The notes: a model not told the origin generated them from the letters alone. A DNA stretch of 64,000 bases from Aliiglaciecola lipolytica (GCF_018860635.1 NZ_JAHKPT010000022.1:62001-126000); one strand, 5' to 3'; positions 38,359 to 48,306 are shown, numbered from the stretch's first letter. Translations and numbers: made by a program.

Positions 38359-39540
38359 ATGAATATAACTATGATGAAAATGTTGAATTGCACAACCTTG
38401 TTGGTGCTTTTGCTGCTCTGTCCTAGGGCCTTTGCTGTTTGGCAACAAGGTGAGGCGACGGTCAAATTAGACGGTGCTGACGTTAGCGACGTAAGAGTGA
38501 CAGCTATCAAAAATGCAGTTGCAGACGCATCTTTTAAAAACGGCAGTTTTGTTTCTGCAGAAGATGTGGTGTTAGATGGACTACTAGTGAGCAGTAAATC
38601 GGTGATTACCACCCAAGGCCAAATTCAGCGAGTAGAAGTGCTTAGTGAATCTGTGAATGAAGATGTATTTAATGTTATCGTCAGAGTCGAATTCTCACCT
38701 ATGTTCAATTGTCCCCATGATGGATACAACCGCTCGGTGTTGCTTACCCAGTTTCAAGTGTTAAAACCCCAGCAAGCTAGCCATGGTGGTATTTTTGATA
38801 TCGGTAAGCAAATAAGTAAACGCATTGAGCAACAATTGCGTGCTGAACAAACCAGTCCTAAGGTACGACTGATTGACAAGGCGTTCACTGGGGTTAACTC
38901 CTATGACCAAATCCATCTTAACGAATTAACCAACAAAGCCATTTATATGTCCAAAGAATATGGACGGCAGTTTGTCATGTTTGGGTTTATTCGCGATATC
39001 AGTTTATTTGAACAAGTCAAAGAAGAATTGCTTTCAGACGATGTATCTTTAAGACGCAATTTCACGATTCAAGTATATGTACTGGATGTTTATCGGCATA
39101 CGATTATATTCCAAGAGTCTTACCATAGTGAAGCGGATTGGGAGTACAGTGATGACTACAATGTAGATACCAATAACAGTTTGTTTTGGCGCAGTGACTA
39201 TGGCCGTACAGTACTTAACACTGTCAATGGCGCGGTGTCGGATGTTGCTAATAAACTTCAGTGTGAGCAGAGCTTTGCGCAAATTGTAGGAACAAATAAC
39301 CATAAATTGATCATCAATATGGGCTTAGACAATGGACTAAAGTTAGGCGATAAATTCCTACTCTATAAAAAACGCTTACCTGTTAGCGCAAATGGATTGA
39401 GTCATGCGGCATTGACTGCGGTTAACCAAGGTGTATATAAAGTCGTGCAATTAGACAGTTTGACCGCTGAATTGAGTAATGATGATCCTGCCCAAGTGAT
39501 AAACGGCGACTTACTCGATCTGGTCAGCCCAACTCGCTAA
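38359..39540 (+). CDS. flgT: FlgT-like flagellar H-ring protein
   Basis: A 393-residue exported protein with a signal peptide (ends CPRAFA). It matches FlgT, which forms the H ring of sodium-driven flagella in Vibrio and relatives: an N-terminal domain (WQQGEATVKLDGADV, VTAIKNAVADA), a middle domain with SPMFNCPHDGYNRSVLLTQFQ, and a C-terminal SH3-like domain (INMGLDNGLKLGDKFLLYK). Four possible ATG starts lie within 22 bases; the first gives a normal leader. It follows the flgH-like gene by 7 bp, forming a two-gene unit outside the main flagellar locus. Confidence 0.82.
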   Translation: MNITMMKMLNCTTLLVLLLLCPRAFAVWQQGEATVKLDGADVSDVRVTAIKNAVADASFKNGSFVSAEDVVLDGLLVSSKSVITTQGQIQRVEVLSESVNEDVFNVIVRVEFSPMFNCPHDGYNRSVLLTQFQVLKPQQASHGGIFDIGKQISKRIEQQLRAEQTSPKVRLIDKAFTGVNSYDQIHLNELTNKAIYMSKEYGRQFVMFGFIRDISLFEQVKEELLSDDVSLRRNFTIQVYVLDVYRHTIIFQESYHSEADWEYSDDYNVDTNNSLFWRSDYGRTVLNTVNGAVSDVANKLQCEQSFAQIVGTNNHKLIINMGLDNGLKLGDKFLLYKKRLPVSANGLSHAALTAVNQGVYKVVQLDSLTAELSNDDPAQVINGDLLDLVSPTR

Positions 39541-39964
39541 GATCAAAGCATAAAGTCACTTAGTGTTGGCGCGGTAATATTCAAAGACGCATATCTATTC
39601 TTACCACTGGGCTAGTTGCCCTTAACGAACACAGATACGCCAGTCATAGCTATACCTGAAACTACTCGTTTTGCATTATTAGGAATTGGTTTTGCGGCGA
39701 AATTCAACACTTCCCCCCGACTATCAAATTAGCAAGTGCATTTTTATTCCAGCTTATAGCGCATCATTTTAGTGCAATCATTTATGCTTGGGATAAGTCC
39801 AATTAGCCTAATCTGGCTGCTAGGCCTTTAAAATTAACAATCCTTAAAACTTGACCTTTTGGTCATTTTCTTGCATCGCAACCCCATTCGTTTTGGCTAT
39901 GACAAATCAAACTCAATGACATCGAGTTCTAACTCTCATTTACGGGCAGACCTAAGGCAAATTA
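39541..39964. other. Intergenic region with a small palindrome
   Basis: Upstream region of the xanthine/uracil permease. Inside is the palindrome TGACCTTTTGGTCA (39852-39865), of the kind bound by TetR- or GntR-family repressors. No riboswitch-like structure was recognised and no gene is supported. Confidence 0.4.
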
Positions 39965-41323
39965 ATGAAATCCAATTCTGAACTGCTCTATGGGCTTAAC
40001 GATATTCCCTCTAAAAAGCAAAGTATCACCGCTGCAACCCAGCATATTCTGGCCTGTTTTGTGGGGATCATCACGCCAACCTTAATAATAGGTGGAACTC
40101 TAGGGTTGCAGGCTGAGTTGCCATATTTATTGAGTATGGCGTTATTTGTATCAGGAGTGGCTACCTTTATCCAAGCTAAAACTATAGGCCCTATTGGTAG
40201 TGGCTTGATTGCTGTACAAGGTACAAGCTTTTCCTTTGTTAGTGCCATTTTAGTAGCCGGCTTTGCAATCAAAGCCAAAGGGGGAAGCAACGAGGAGGTA
40301 TTATCGACTATTTTTGGGGTGTGTTTGCTCGGAGCCTTTATCGAAGTTGTTATTAGTCAATTTATTACCAAAGTGAGGCGTATTGTTACCCCTCTCACCA
40401 CCGGTATTGTGATCACAACCATTGGCTTTAGTTTAATTAAAGTCGGCATGACAGACCTTGCAGGTGGTTTTGGTAGTGACACTTTTGGCGATACGCAAAA
40501 TTTATATATTGGAATTTTTGTGCTGGTGACTATCATTGTACTCAATGTCTCGTCAAACCCATGGGTTAGGTTATCAGCCATCATGGTTGGTATGGGATTA
40601 GGAACATTGCTGGCCTACTGGTTAGGTATCGTTTCGGTGGAACATATTGGTGAACAACCTTTGTTTAGCATACCCGTGCCTTTCAAATACGGTTTAAATT
40701 TTGATTGGGAGGTGTTTTTACCCGTTGCGCTGATTTATCTGATGACGGCGCTGGAAAGCTCTGGTGACTTGACGGCTAACAGCTTGTTTTGTGGTTTGCC
40801 CATCAAAGGTGAACAATACTTAAAGCGCATTAAAGGCGGTATTCTGGCCGATGGGGTTAATTCTGCATTGGCATCGGTGTTCAATACCTTTCCAAATACC
40901 ACTTTTGGGCAAAACAATGCGGTAATCCAACTAACCGGAGTGGCGAGTCGACACGTCGGGTTTTATATCGCCGGTATTTTGGTGTTGTTAGGTTTGTTTC
41001 CGGTAATTGGAGGTGTATTGCAATCAATTCCTAAACCTGTTTTGGGCGGCGCGACTTTAGTGATGTTTGCCACTATTGCGGTGGCCGGTATTAAAATTCT
41101 GGCAAGTGAACCTATCGACAGACGCAAAACACTGATTATGGCCACTTCATTTGGCGCTGGCTTTGGGGTGTTAATGGAGCCAAATGCGCTTCAAGGACTA
41201 CCTGAAGCGCTGCGAAATATATTTTCTTCTGCGATTACCACAGCCGGCGTTATCGCCATTGTGATGAGTTTATTGATCCCAGATCCTGTTCACGAGGAGG
41301 AGAGAGTCTCCTCGCAATCTTAA
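39965..41323 (+). CDS. NCS2-family xanthine/uracil permease (XanP-like)
   Basis: A 452-residue nucleobase:cation symporter with about 12 to 14 membrane segments. Motifs: ATQHILACFVGIITPTLIIGG, GSGLIAVQGTSFSF, LESSGDLTAN (substrate-binding acidic residue) and FGQNNAVIQLTGVASRHVG, the NCS2 signature of the xanthine/urate branch. It imports xanthine, urate or a similar purine. It stands alone, with its own promoter region carrying a small palindrome, and is followed by the convergent ggt gene. Confidence 0.9.
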   Translation: MKSNSELLYGLNDIPSKKQSITAATQHILACFVGIITPTLIIGGTLGLQAELPYLLSMALFVSGVATFIQAKTIGPIGSGLIAVQGTSFSFVSAILVAGFAIKAKGGSNEEVLSTIFGVCLLGAFIEVVISQFITKVRRIVTPLTTGIVITTIGFSLIKVGMTDLAGGFGSDTFGDTQNLYIGIFVLVTIIVLNVSSNPWVRLSAIMVGMGLGTLLAYWLGIVSVEHIGEQPLFSIPVPFKYGLNFDWEVFLPVALIYLMTALESSGDLTANSLFCGLPIKGEQYLKRIKGGILADGVNSALASVFNTFPNTTFGQNNAVIQLTGVASRHVGFYIAGILVLLGLFPVIGGVLQSIPKPVLGGATLVMFATIAVAGIKILASEPIDRRKTLIMATSFGAGFGVLMEPNALQGLPEALRNIFSSAITTAGVIAIVMSLLIPDPVHEEERVSSQS

Positions 41324-41353
41324 CCGCTCTGTACAAGTGCGGTTCAATACGCA

Positions 41354-43027
41354 TCAGTTTGCAGATACCACTTTGGCTTTTCCTCTGCCACTTTTTTCTG
41401 AGGCAGCACTAAGTTCGCCGTCTTTTTGCAAAATCAAATGTACATCGCCAAAGCGACCTTCGCTTATGATGTAACCCATTTCTTGCAGCGAGTTTAACGT
41501 AGCATCACTGATACCTGGATGCACTCTGATGGTGTCCTTGGGCCATAATTGGTGATGAAAACGCGGGCTATTTGCAGCTTCTTCGGCGCTCATATTAAAT
41601 AACAATGTGTTGAGTATTGATTGGGTAACTGAGGATATGATGGTGGTACCGCCAGGTGAGCCTGTTACCAGTTTCACCGTTTCGTCCTCAAGCACAATAG
41701 TCGGAGACATTGACGATAACATACGTTTGAAAGGGGCAATTGCATTGGCTTCACCGCCAATTGCGCCAAAGAAGTTTGGAACGCCTGGCTTAGCACTGAA
41801 ATCATCCATTTCATCATTTAATAAAAAGCCTGCACCTTCCGCTACTACACCCGCCCCAAAACTCAAATTGATAGTGGTTGTATTGGCAACGGCATTACCC
41901 CAACCATCAACAATGGAAAAGTGTGTGGTGTCCTCACTCTCATGTAAGCCTGGTTTGATGTCGCTGGTGGCTGAGATAGCGGTTAAGTTAATGTCGTTTG
42001 CACGGGATTGAATATATTCAGGGAGCATTAACTCAGTTTGCGGAACATCGATAAAATCTGGATCACCTAAGTATTCGGCGCGATCGGCAAAAACTCGTTT
42101 ACCTGCCTCTGAGACTAAGTGCAAATAGGCCGTAGAGTTTTGTTTAGGCAATGGATTGGTTTGAATAACAGCATCAATCATGCCTAACCACTGAGCAACG
42201 GCAATACCACCTGAACTCGGTGGTGGAGCGGTGATCAAAGTATAACCACGCCATGGAAAGCTTATCGGTGTGCGCCACTTAGCTTGATAAGAAGCTAAGT
42301 CTTCCAATGTAATTAAACCGCCATCTTTTTGCATAAAGGAAACAATGTGTTCGGCAGTTTCACCTTTATAAAATCCATCTACACCAAGATCGCGGATACG
42401 CTCAAGGGTTGCAGCTAACTCGGGCTGTTTGAACAACATACCTGACTTAGTGGCATCCGCGAAGTAGTCTTCAAAATTACTTTCAATGCCATTTTCCTTT
42501 TTACGAGCGATATAACGAGTCACTTTTTCAGCCAATTTCTCAGGCACAATAAAACCGTCTTTGGCCAGGCTAACAGCTGGCTGAACTAAACGAGTCCAAG
42601 GTAACTTGCCATACTTTTTATGCGCTTCCCACATGCCCGCTACTGTACCAGGAATTCCGGATGCTTTTGCACCAAATAATGACTGGACCGAGACCACATT
42701 GCCTTGTTCATCAAGGTACATATCTCGAGACGCTGCAGCAGGAGCCATTTCACGATAATCTAAAAAGTCAGTTTGACGATTAAAATAGATTGTCATAAAT
42801 CCACCACCGCCAATATTTCCAGCTTCTGGAAAGGTAACTGCTAGGGCAAACTGGGCAGCAATAGCAGCATCTATCGCGTTACCGCCTTCGTCTAAAACGG
42901 CCAGCGCAACATCAGCACCAAATTTATCAGGCATTGCCACAGCATAGTCGCCCTTGGCTTTGTCGATACCTGTCTGAGTACAGGCACTGAGGAAAATAAC
43001 AAAAGATAAAACAAATAATGTACGCAT
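41354..43027 (-). CDS. ggt: Gamma-glutamyltransferase
   Basis: A 557-residue N-terminal-nucleophile hydrolase that cleaves gamma-glutamyl bonds such as those of glutathione and moves the glutamyl group. Lipobox LSAC (about residues 13-16) indicates a lipoprotein on the periplasmic side. Autocleavage should occur before Thr367 in DTTHFSIVDG, giving a large and a small subunit. Other family features: GNIGGGGFMTIY, KASGIPGTV and GSPGGTTIISSV. It lies 6 bp after the NhaC-type antiporter in the same operon, so ion exchange and glutamyl metabolism may be linked. Confidence 0.93.
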   Translation of the reverse strand: MRTLFVLSFVIFLSACTQTGIDKAKGDYAVAMPDKFGADVALAVLDEGGNAIDAAIAAQFALAVTFPEAGNIGGGGFMTIYFNRQTDFLDYREMAPAAASRDMYLDEQGNVVSVQSLFGAKASGIPGTVAGMWEAHKKYGKLPWTRLVQPAVSLAKDGFIVPEKLAEKVTRYIARKKENGIESNFEDYFADATKSGMLFKQPELAATLERIRDLGVDGFYKGETAEHIVSFMQKDGGLITLEDLASYQAKWRTPISFPWRGYTLITAPPPSSGGIAVAQWLGMIDAVIQTNPLPKQNSTAYLHLVSEAGKRVFADRAEYLGDPDFIDVPQTELMLPEYIQSRANDINLTAISATSDIKPGLHESEDTTHFSIVDGWGNAVANTTTINLSFGAGVVAEGAGFLLNDEMDDFSAKPGVPNFFGAIGGEANAIAPFKRMLSSMSPTIVLEDETVKLVTGSPGGTTIISSVTQSILNTLLFNMSAEEAANSPRFHHQLWPKDTIRVHPGISDATLNSLQEMGYIISEGRFGDVHLILQKDGELSAASEKSGRGKAKVVSAN

Positions 43028-43033
43028 AAGTAT

Positions 43034-44410
43034 CTATCCAATCATAAGTAAACTAGCAATAAAATAAGCAACCAGAGTTAATCCACCGGCAACCAGCGCG
43101 TAGGGTAATTGAGTGCGAACGTGCTCGAGTAAATCACACCCCGAAGCTAATGAAGACACCGCTGTACTGTCTGATATTGGTGAACAGTGATCACCAAATA
43201 TTCCACCACCCAAAATCGCAGCGATGACCAACGAAGGAGGTAAACCCAGTTGTTGAATCAGTGGCACGCCTATGGGGATTAGAATAGCGAATGTGCCCCA
43301 CGATGTCCCTGTAGTAAATGACATAATCGCCCCAGCAATAAACAACATTGGTACAACAAATACTAATGGTAAGTACTCACCAACCATGCCTGCTACAAAT
43401 GTGCCCGTGCCTAATATTTTTAAGCTAGCGCCTAAGGTCAGAGAAAGCAGTACTATGGTTACCAAGGGTAAGAGTTCTCCCATGCCTTTAAAACCAATCT
43501 CCACCGCTTGATGATGATTAAATTGTTTGCCAGTCAACAATAAGAAATAAGCAACAACAGTAGCTAAGACCGTGGCATACAATACGGATTTACTGCCACT
43601 GCCGTCAGATAAAACGCCGTTGCCAGTCCAAAACATAAAACCTACCATGCTTAGTACCATGGTTAATATAGGGACTACCATGTAACGGGCTTTGGTGGCT
43701 GGCGCGGCAGAAAGTTTACTTTTAGTGGCATCGAGTTGCTGCTCAGCCTTTGCCATTGGACCGTGAACTTTATCCGCAAACACAGTGTAAGCAGCAATGA
43801 CCAAGGTAATAATTGCATAGAAGTTGAATGCAACTGTGCCCCACAAAATACTGGCTGAAGATTCTTCTAATTCATAACCATCGAGTAAACCAAGTACAAA
43901 GGCGCCCCAACCATTCAGTAAAATTAAAATACAAACGGGCGCGCTGGTGCTGTCAATAAGGTAGGCAAGTCGCGCCCGGCTCATACCAAATTTATCAAAC
44001 AAACCGCGAGCAAATATTCCAGCAGTAAGCACACTTAGATTCGATTCAATGAAGATCACTATGCCGGTTAACATCGTCAAGCCGCCTACTTGTCGGCGAT
44101 TGTTGGCAATACCACGATGGGTTAACCAGTTTACGGTGGCTGTAACACCGCCTGAATCTCTGATATAGGCTAATAATGCACCCACTAGTATACTGAACAA
44201 TAGAATGCGCGTATTTCCTGCGCTGGTGGCTACCGCTACCACTCGTTCAACCGAAGATATTGGTGCTAAAATCACACTTTCAGAAGCTGAAGTGAGTAAT
44301 ATAAGTGTCTCGGAACTTAGTACAGCCATCAATAATGCCATGATGACTTCTTTCTTCCAAAACACGATAAATATCGCAATCAATGGCGGTATGATGGAAA
44401 CCCAGTCCAT
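43034..44410 (-). CDS. NhaC-family Na+/H+ antiporter
   Basis: A 458-residue antiporter with about 11 to 12 membrane segments. It carries the NhaC-type motif FGDHCSPISDSTAVSSLASGCDLLEHV and earlier SSTSAPVCILI. Proteins of this group exchange sodium for protons, or for organic acids or amino acids (the YuiF, MleN types). The ggt gene follows 6 bp later on the same transcript, hinting that the transported solute may be a glutamyl compound or amino acid (inference). Confidence 0.88.
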   Translation of the reverse strand: MDWVSIIPPLIAIFIVFWKKEVIMALLMAVLSSETLILLTSASESVILAPISSVERVVAVATSAGNTRILLFSILVGALLAYIRDSGGVTATVNWLTHRGIANNRRQVGGLTMLTGIVIFIESNLSVLTAGIFARGLFDKFGMSRARLAYLIDSTSAPVCILILLNGWGAFVLGLLDGYELEESSASILWGTVAFNFYAIITLVIAAYTVFADKVHGPMAKAEQQLDATKSKLSAAPATKARYMVVPILTMVLSMVGFMFWTGNGVLSDGSGSKSVLYATVLATVVAYFLLLTGKQFNHHQAVEIGFKGMGELLPLVTIVLLSLTLGASLKILGTGTFVAGMVGEYLPLVFVVPMLFIAGAIMSFTTGTSWGTFAILIPIGVPLIQQLGLPPSLVIAAILGGGIFGDHCSPISDSTAVSSLASGCDLLEHVRTQLPYALVAGGLTLVAYFIASLLMIG

Positions 44411-44775
44411 AAATTAGTCCCTACAGTCTTATTTTTATTAATTTGAGTACATGGAAGTATTCGTGATCTGAATGACGTTAAACCAATAGTGTATTCTTTT
44501 ACTGGTGGTAATTACATGCTCTTATTCAGTCGGTCACCTTAAACCAGACAGGTTTAAAAGGGAATATGTACAATTAAGCTAATAACATAAAAATATAAAA
44601 AACATGACGTTTGTCTAGTCCTAAGATGTGACATGGACTCTATTAGCAAACCAATTTTATATGGTTAAAAAGCTAACTAAAAAGCATCAAACCTAATTTA
44701 CGTACTGGGATTTTCCCTATTAGGTTTGATGACTTATGTGGGGAAGGGGTTGTTAACAATCAAAACATCCCTTAA
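44411..44775. other. Intergenic region with an inverted repeat
   Basis: Between the NhaC-type antiporter and the EF-hand protein. A perfect 13-bp inverted repeat lies at 44685-44731 (CATCAAACCTAAT with ATTAGGTTTGATG) around a 21-base loop, 45 bp past the EF-hand stop; it probably serves as its terminator, although no T run follows on the minus strand. Confidence 0.5.
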
Positions 44776-45285
44776 TTAGGCAGTCGTATTTATGGGGGGA
44801 GCGACCTTATTCATCAATTCCACCGATTTTTGGACGCCCTCTTTTGAATAACCTTCAGATTCTAATTCGGTTAGAAGATCTTTCAAGCGTGAAGCCGTAG
44901 TCTGGTCTTTTGTATCATCAGCAATCGAAGACAACATGCTTTTGAACGAGTCAAAATTTACCGCTTTTTCTGAGTCTTTTTCACCGTACAGACCAATTTC
45001 CCCGTCCATTTGGGCCATCATTTGCGTCATTTTTTGTTCACGCTCTTGAACGGCTTTGTCATGTTCTTGTTGGCTCAAATTACCATCGCTATTTGAGTCC
45101 ATGTTACTGAACATGTCAGCTGATTTGGTGCTCTCTACGCCTTCAGCTGTTAACGCTGCCATAAACTCAGTAGCGCTGACAACTCCGTCTTCATTAGTGT
45201 CAGCGATATCAAATTGTTGCTGAGCTTTTTCTTTCTCACGGGCAGCAGGATCTGGGCCACCTCCACCTATCGACATAATATTCAT
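44776..45285 (-). CDS. EF-hand calcium-binding protein
   Basis: A 169-residue protein with at least two EF-hand loops: DTNEDGVVSATE and DSNSDGNLSQQE, each with the acidic positions for calcium binding. A third degenerate region may follow (NFDSFKSM). There is no signal peptide, so it is cytosolic or exported by another route. The ATG has GGAG 9 bases upstream. It stands alone, and its neighbour on the far side is a TonB-dependent receptor with an acidic insertion. Its role is unknown; calcium buffering or signalling is likely. Confidence 0.8.
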   Translation of the reverse strand: MNIMSIGGGGPDPAAREKEKAQQQFDIADTNEDGVVSATEFMAALTAEGVESTKSADMFSNMDSNSDGNLSQQEHDKAVQEREQKMTQMMAQMDGEIGLYGEKDSEKAVNFDSFKSMLSSIADDTKDQTTASRLKDLLTELESEGYSKEGVQKSVELMNKVAPPINTTA

Positions 45286-45728
45286 ATTTTGCTCCGGTTG
45301 GTTAACTTCAACTAGCTACAAAGCAGATTTGATTCCAATTTGTGTAAAGATTATGTAAAGGTCAAAGGTTCAAGGTAAGTAATTGAATTTTAAAATATTA
45401 AAAGTTATTGGTGGTGCTTTTTGAGTCACCTGTTAAGCACTCATTTTTTTAATTTTATAGCTAACACGGCATGATTTTGCCTACTTACCAAATTTGTATA
45501 AATACAACAGGAAATGTGCTGCCAGCATTGGAGGTGCTGCAATTGCCGCGATAGTAACTTTAAAACTAAGGGAAATACGAAGATTGAGGGCTAATTAGTT
45601 TGTACCTCTCTTGGTGCCACTACTACTAAAGTACCCCTTTGGTTAACCCTTTAGCCAATAGGCGTTTGGCACTCTTCTGAATTAGGATTGTTAACCAAAA
45701 GTTAATAACAAATACAAGGTCAATAGAC
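45286..45728. other. Intergenic region upstream of the second receptor group
   Basis: AT-rich divergent region between the EF-hand gene and the TonB-dependent receptor at 45729. No Fur- or Zur-like palindrome is evident, so regulation of that receptor cannot be read here. Confidence 0.4.
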
Positions 45729-48113
45729 ATGAAGCGACGGAGCGTATCATTTTCGATGCTGATAATGAGTTTTTCTACGATGGCTCAGCATCCCGGACCT
45801 GAAATTATTGAAAAGCTAGTTATTACCGGAGTATCCCCACTTGGTGTGCAAAGTGTTGGGAGTATATATTCTGTCAATCAGGTACTAGACAGCTCTGATT
45901 TGGCGCCTCAATATGGTCCGTCTTTGGCTCGTTTACTCGATAGCCAGTTATTTAGTGTGTCGATCAATGATGTGACTAATAATCCATTTCAACCAGATGT
46001 ACAATATCGTGGTTTTACCGCATCGCCTTTATTAGGTCTTCCTCAAGGATTATCAGTATATTTAAACGGTACACGCTTCAACGAACCATTTGGTGACACC
46101 GTGAATTGGGATTTGTTGCCAACATCGGCATTAGAGCAAGTTTCCCTAGTCGCTGGCGCGAATCCATTGTTTGGTCAAAACACCCTTGGTGGCGCATTGG
46201 TTTTGCGTTCTAAAAACGGTTTTAACTTTGAACAGAATAAAATAAGTCTGCAAGCAGGAGATTTTGGTCAGCAGGGGATTAATTTTGAATCCGGTGGTAA
46301 CAATGAAGAGTGGGCTTACTATGTGAACGTCAACTCTTACCAAGAAGATGGCTGGCGAGATTATTCTGATAGCGAAATAAAACAGCTATTTTCAACAATT
46401 AGCTACCAAGGCGATAACCACTTTTCAGAGTTGACCCTAGCTGCGAGCGATAATAGGTTAATTGGTAATGGCGCTATTCCTGTTGAGTTAATTCCATTTG
46501 AAGGACGCGACGCAATCTTTACTCGGCCTGATCAAACTGAAACTGCGCTACGCTTTATTAGTTTGAAAAATCAATGGACGCTCTCTGAAGACACCAATTT
46601 AGTGGTAAACGCTTATTATCGGAAAAATGAAATTGTCACTTACAACGGTGACGATAGTGATTATGAAGAGTGTGATATTGGTTTTGGTGAAACCCTTTGT
46701 GTCGAAGATGAAGATGCCGAAATTGCAGAATTAGATGACGATTTAGAGGGCGATGATGAGGCGGAAGAAGATGACGAATTTGAAGCCGATGATGCTGTAC
46801 ACTTTGTGGATTATGCCGCGCTAACCCCCCTTGAAGATATCTCATCATTTGATGCCGACGACATAGATGGCACAGCCAATACAAGTTTAACGAAAAATCA
46901 ATCTTCAGGTATCAGCGCAGAGCTAAGCGGCAAGGTCGAAGCCGCCAGCCTAGTGCATCATTGGACTGCAGGACTAGGGATTGATGTGGCTTCAATTGAT
47001 TTCAGTAGTGATACTGAATTCGCCATACTAAATAACGATAGCGCCGAAGATAGTCGCGATGTGATGGGCATTGGAGTATATGACCTAGATTCTATGGTTA
47101 GATTAACAACTGATGTACGCCATCTGCATCTGTTTTTCAGTGATAACATCGTTTTAAACCAACAATGGTCGTTGCAACTATCGGGTCGCTACAATCGCTC
47201 AGATATTGACATGGTAGACGGTGTAGAGACTGGTCCAGGCTCGCTAAATGGAGAACATCAATTTAATCATTTCAATCCGTCGTTTGCTGTCCATTATCAG
47301 ACTGGTGATCTATCGGTTTATAGTAGTTATAGTCAATCCTCTCGAACGCCTAGCCCTGCTGAGTTAAGTTGCGCTGATGAGGATGATCCGTGTAAATTAC
47401 CCAATGGTTTTGTTGCCGATCCTCCGTTAGAGCAAGTGGTGACTAATACCATTGAATTGGGTGCTCAATGGCAATATCAGAATGGCCAACTTAGCGCTGC
47501 TATTTATAGCAGTGACAGTAAGGACGATATTATCTTCCAACAAGCCGGTGATCGTCCCTCAGTTGGCTACTTCGTGAATGTGGATAAAACCCGTCGCCAA
47601 GGTATCGAGTTGGGCTTAGCCCATAGTATCGACAAGTTGGATATAGACGCGCAATTTAGTTATCTACAGGCTACTTTTGAATCGTCATTTATGTCGTTTA
47701 GCCCGCAAAATCCTTTGGGGCCAAATCGACAAGTTAATCCGCGAGACAAAATTCCTGGTCAGCCAACCACTCAAGCAAGCATATCTTTTGATTACGCGGT
47801 TAGCGAAGCGTTCGCTCTTAACGCAGATATTAACTATTCTTCAAGCCAATATTTCCGCGGAGATGAAGCTAACGAGAACCGCCAACTATCTGGTTATACA
47901 ATTGTAAACCTAGCCGCGAGTTATGGGTTTGAAAATGGTATTAATTTAGCTATCCGCCTAGAAAATGCCTTCGATGAGGAGTTTGAGACCTTTGGAACCT
48001 ATGGTGAAGCTGACGAAGTATTAGGAGACCTATACCCTGATATAGAATCACCTGAATTTATTGGCCCTGGGCAGCCTCGAACATTACGTTTGTATGCCTC
48101 TTATGCCTTCTAG
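45729..48113 (+). CDS. TonB-dependent receptor with acidic insertion, substrate unknown
   Basis: A 794-residue receptor. Signal peptide ends near MAQH; TonB box EKLVITG; plug with NPFQPDVQYRGFTASPLLG, EPFGDTVNWDLLP and LVAGANPLFGQNTLGGALVL, a distinctive subfamily pattern. An acidic stretch (DEDAEIAELDDDLEGDDEAE and following) sits in a barrel loop and could bind cations. The barrel ends YASYAF. It is followed by a second receptor in the same direction with a hairpin between. The substrate cannot be told; metal uptake is possible from the acidic loop. Confidence 0.85.
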   Translation: MKRRSVSFSMLIMSFSTMAQHPGPEIIEKLVITGVSPLGVQSVGSIYSVNQVLDSSDLAPQYGPSLARLLDSQLFSVSINDVTNNPFQPDVQYRGFTASPLLGLPQGLSVYLNGTRFNEPFGDTVNWDLLPTSALEQVSLVAGANPLFGQNTLGGALVLRSKNGFNFEQNKISLQAGDFGQQGINFESGGNNEEWAYYVNVNSYQEDGWRDYSDSEIKQLFSTISYQGDNHFSELTLAASDNRLIGNGAIPVELIPFEGRDAIFTRPDQTETALRFISLKNQWTLSEDTNLVVNAYYRKNEIVTYNGDDSDYEECDIGFGETLCVEDEDAEIAELDDDLEGDDEAEEDDEFEADDAVHFVDYAALTPLEDISSFDADDIDGTANTSLTKNQSSGISAELSGKVEAASLVHHWTAGLGIDVASIDFSSDTEFAILNNDSAEDSRDVMGIGVYDLDSMVRLTTDVRHLHLFFSDNIVLNQQWSLQLSGRYNRSDIDMVDGVETGPGSLNGEHQFNHFNPSFAVHYQTGDLSVYSSYSQSSRTPSPAELSCADEDDPCKLPNGFVADPPLEQVVTNTIELGAQWQYQNGQLSAAIYSSDSKDDIIFQQAGDRPSVGYFVNVDKTRRQGIELGLAHSIDKLDIDAQFSYLQATFESSFMSFSPQNPLGPNRQVNPRDKIPGQPTTQASISFDYAVSEAFALNADINYSSSQYFRGDEANENRQLSGYTIVNLAASYGFENGINLAIRLENAFDEEFETFGTYGEADEVLGDLYPDIESPEFIGPGQPRTLRLYASYAF

Positions 48114-48180
48114 ATTAGTGTAAAGTCCTCAATAATCTTCAGTTTAGGGGATACTTAACTGAACGAACTATGGAATCGAA

Positions 48181-48220
48181 TTCACTTAATCGATTTGCGC
48201 ACAAAAATCGGTTAAGTGAA
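48181..48220. repeat. Long hairpin between two receptor genes
   Basis: TTCACTTAA.CGATTT pairs with AAATCG.TTAAGTGAA around an 8-base loop; only one mismatch in 16 pairs. There is no long T run, so it may be an attenuator, processing site or repressor target rather than a plain terminator. Confidence 0.55.
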
Positions 48221-48306
48221 TGAGATTACGTGTGATATTATTCTTTGTTCGAGCCCCGCATCAGGGACAATTTTCACACACTCTAGTTTAAAGGTATTTA
48301 ATCACT

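Noticed and set aside
41321-41343. AACCGC/GCGGTT inverted repeat after the permease
   Set aside because: Only a 6-bp stem with a long loop and no T run; too weak to call as a terminator.
46636-46884. Reverse-strand frame rich in His, Arg and Leu
   Set aside because: An antisense shadow of the acidic insertion in the receptor at 45729.
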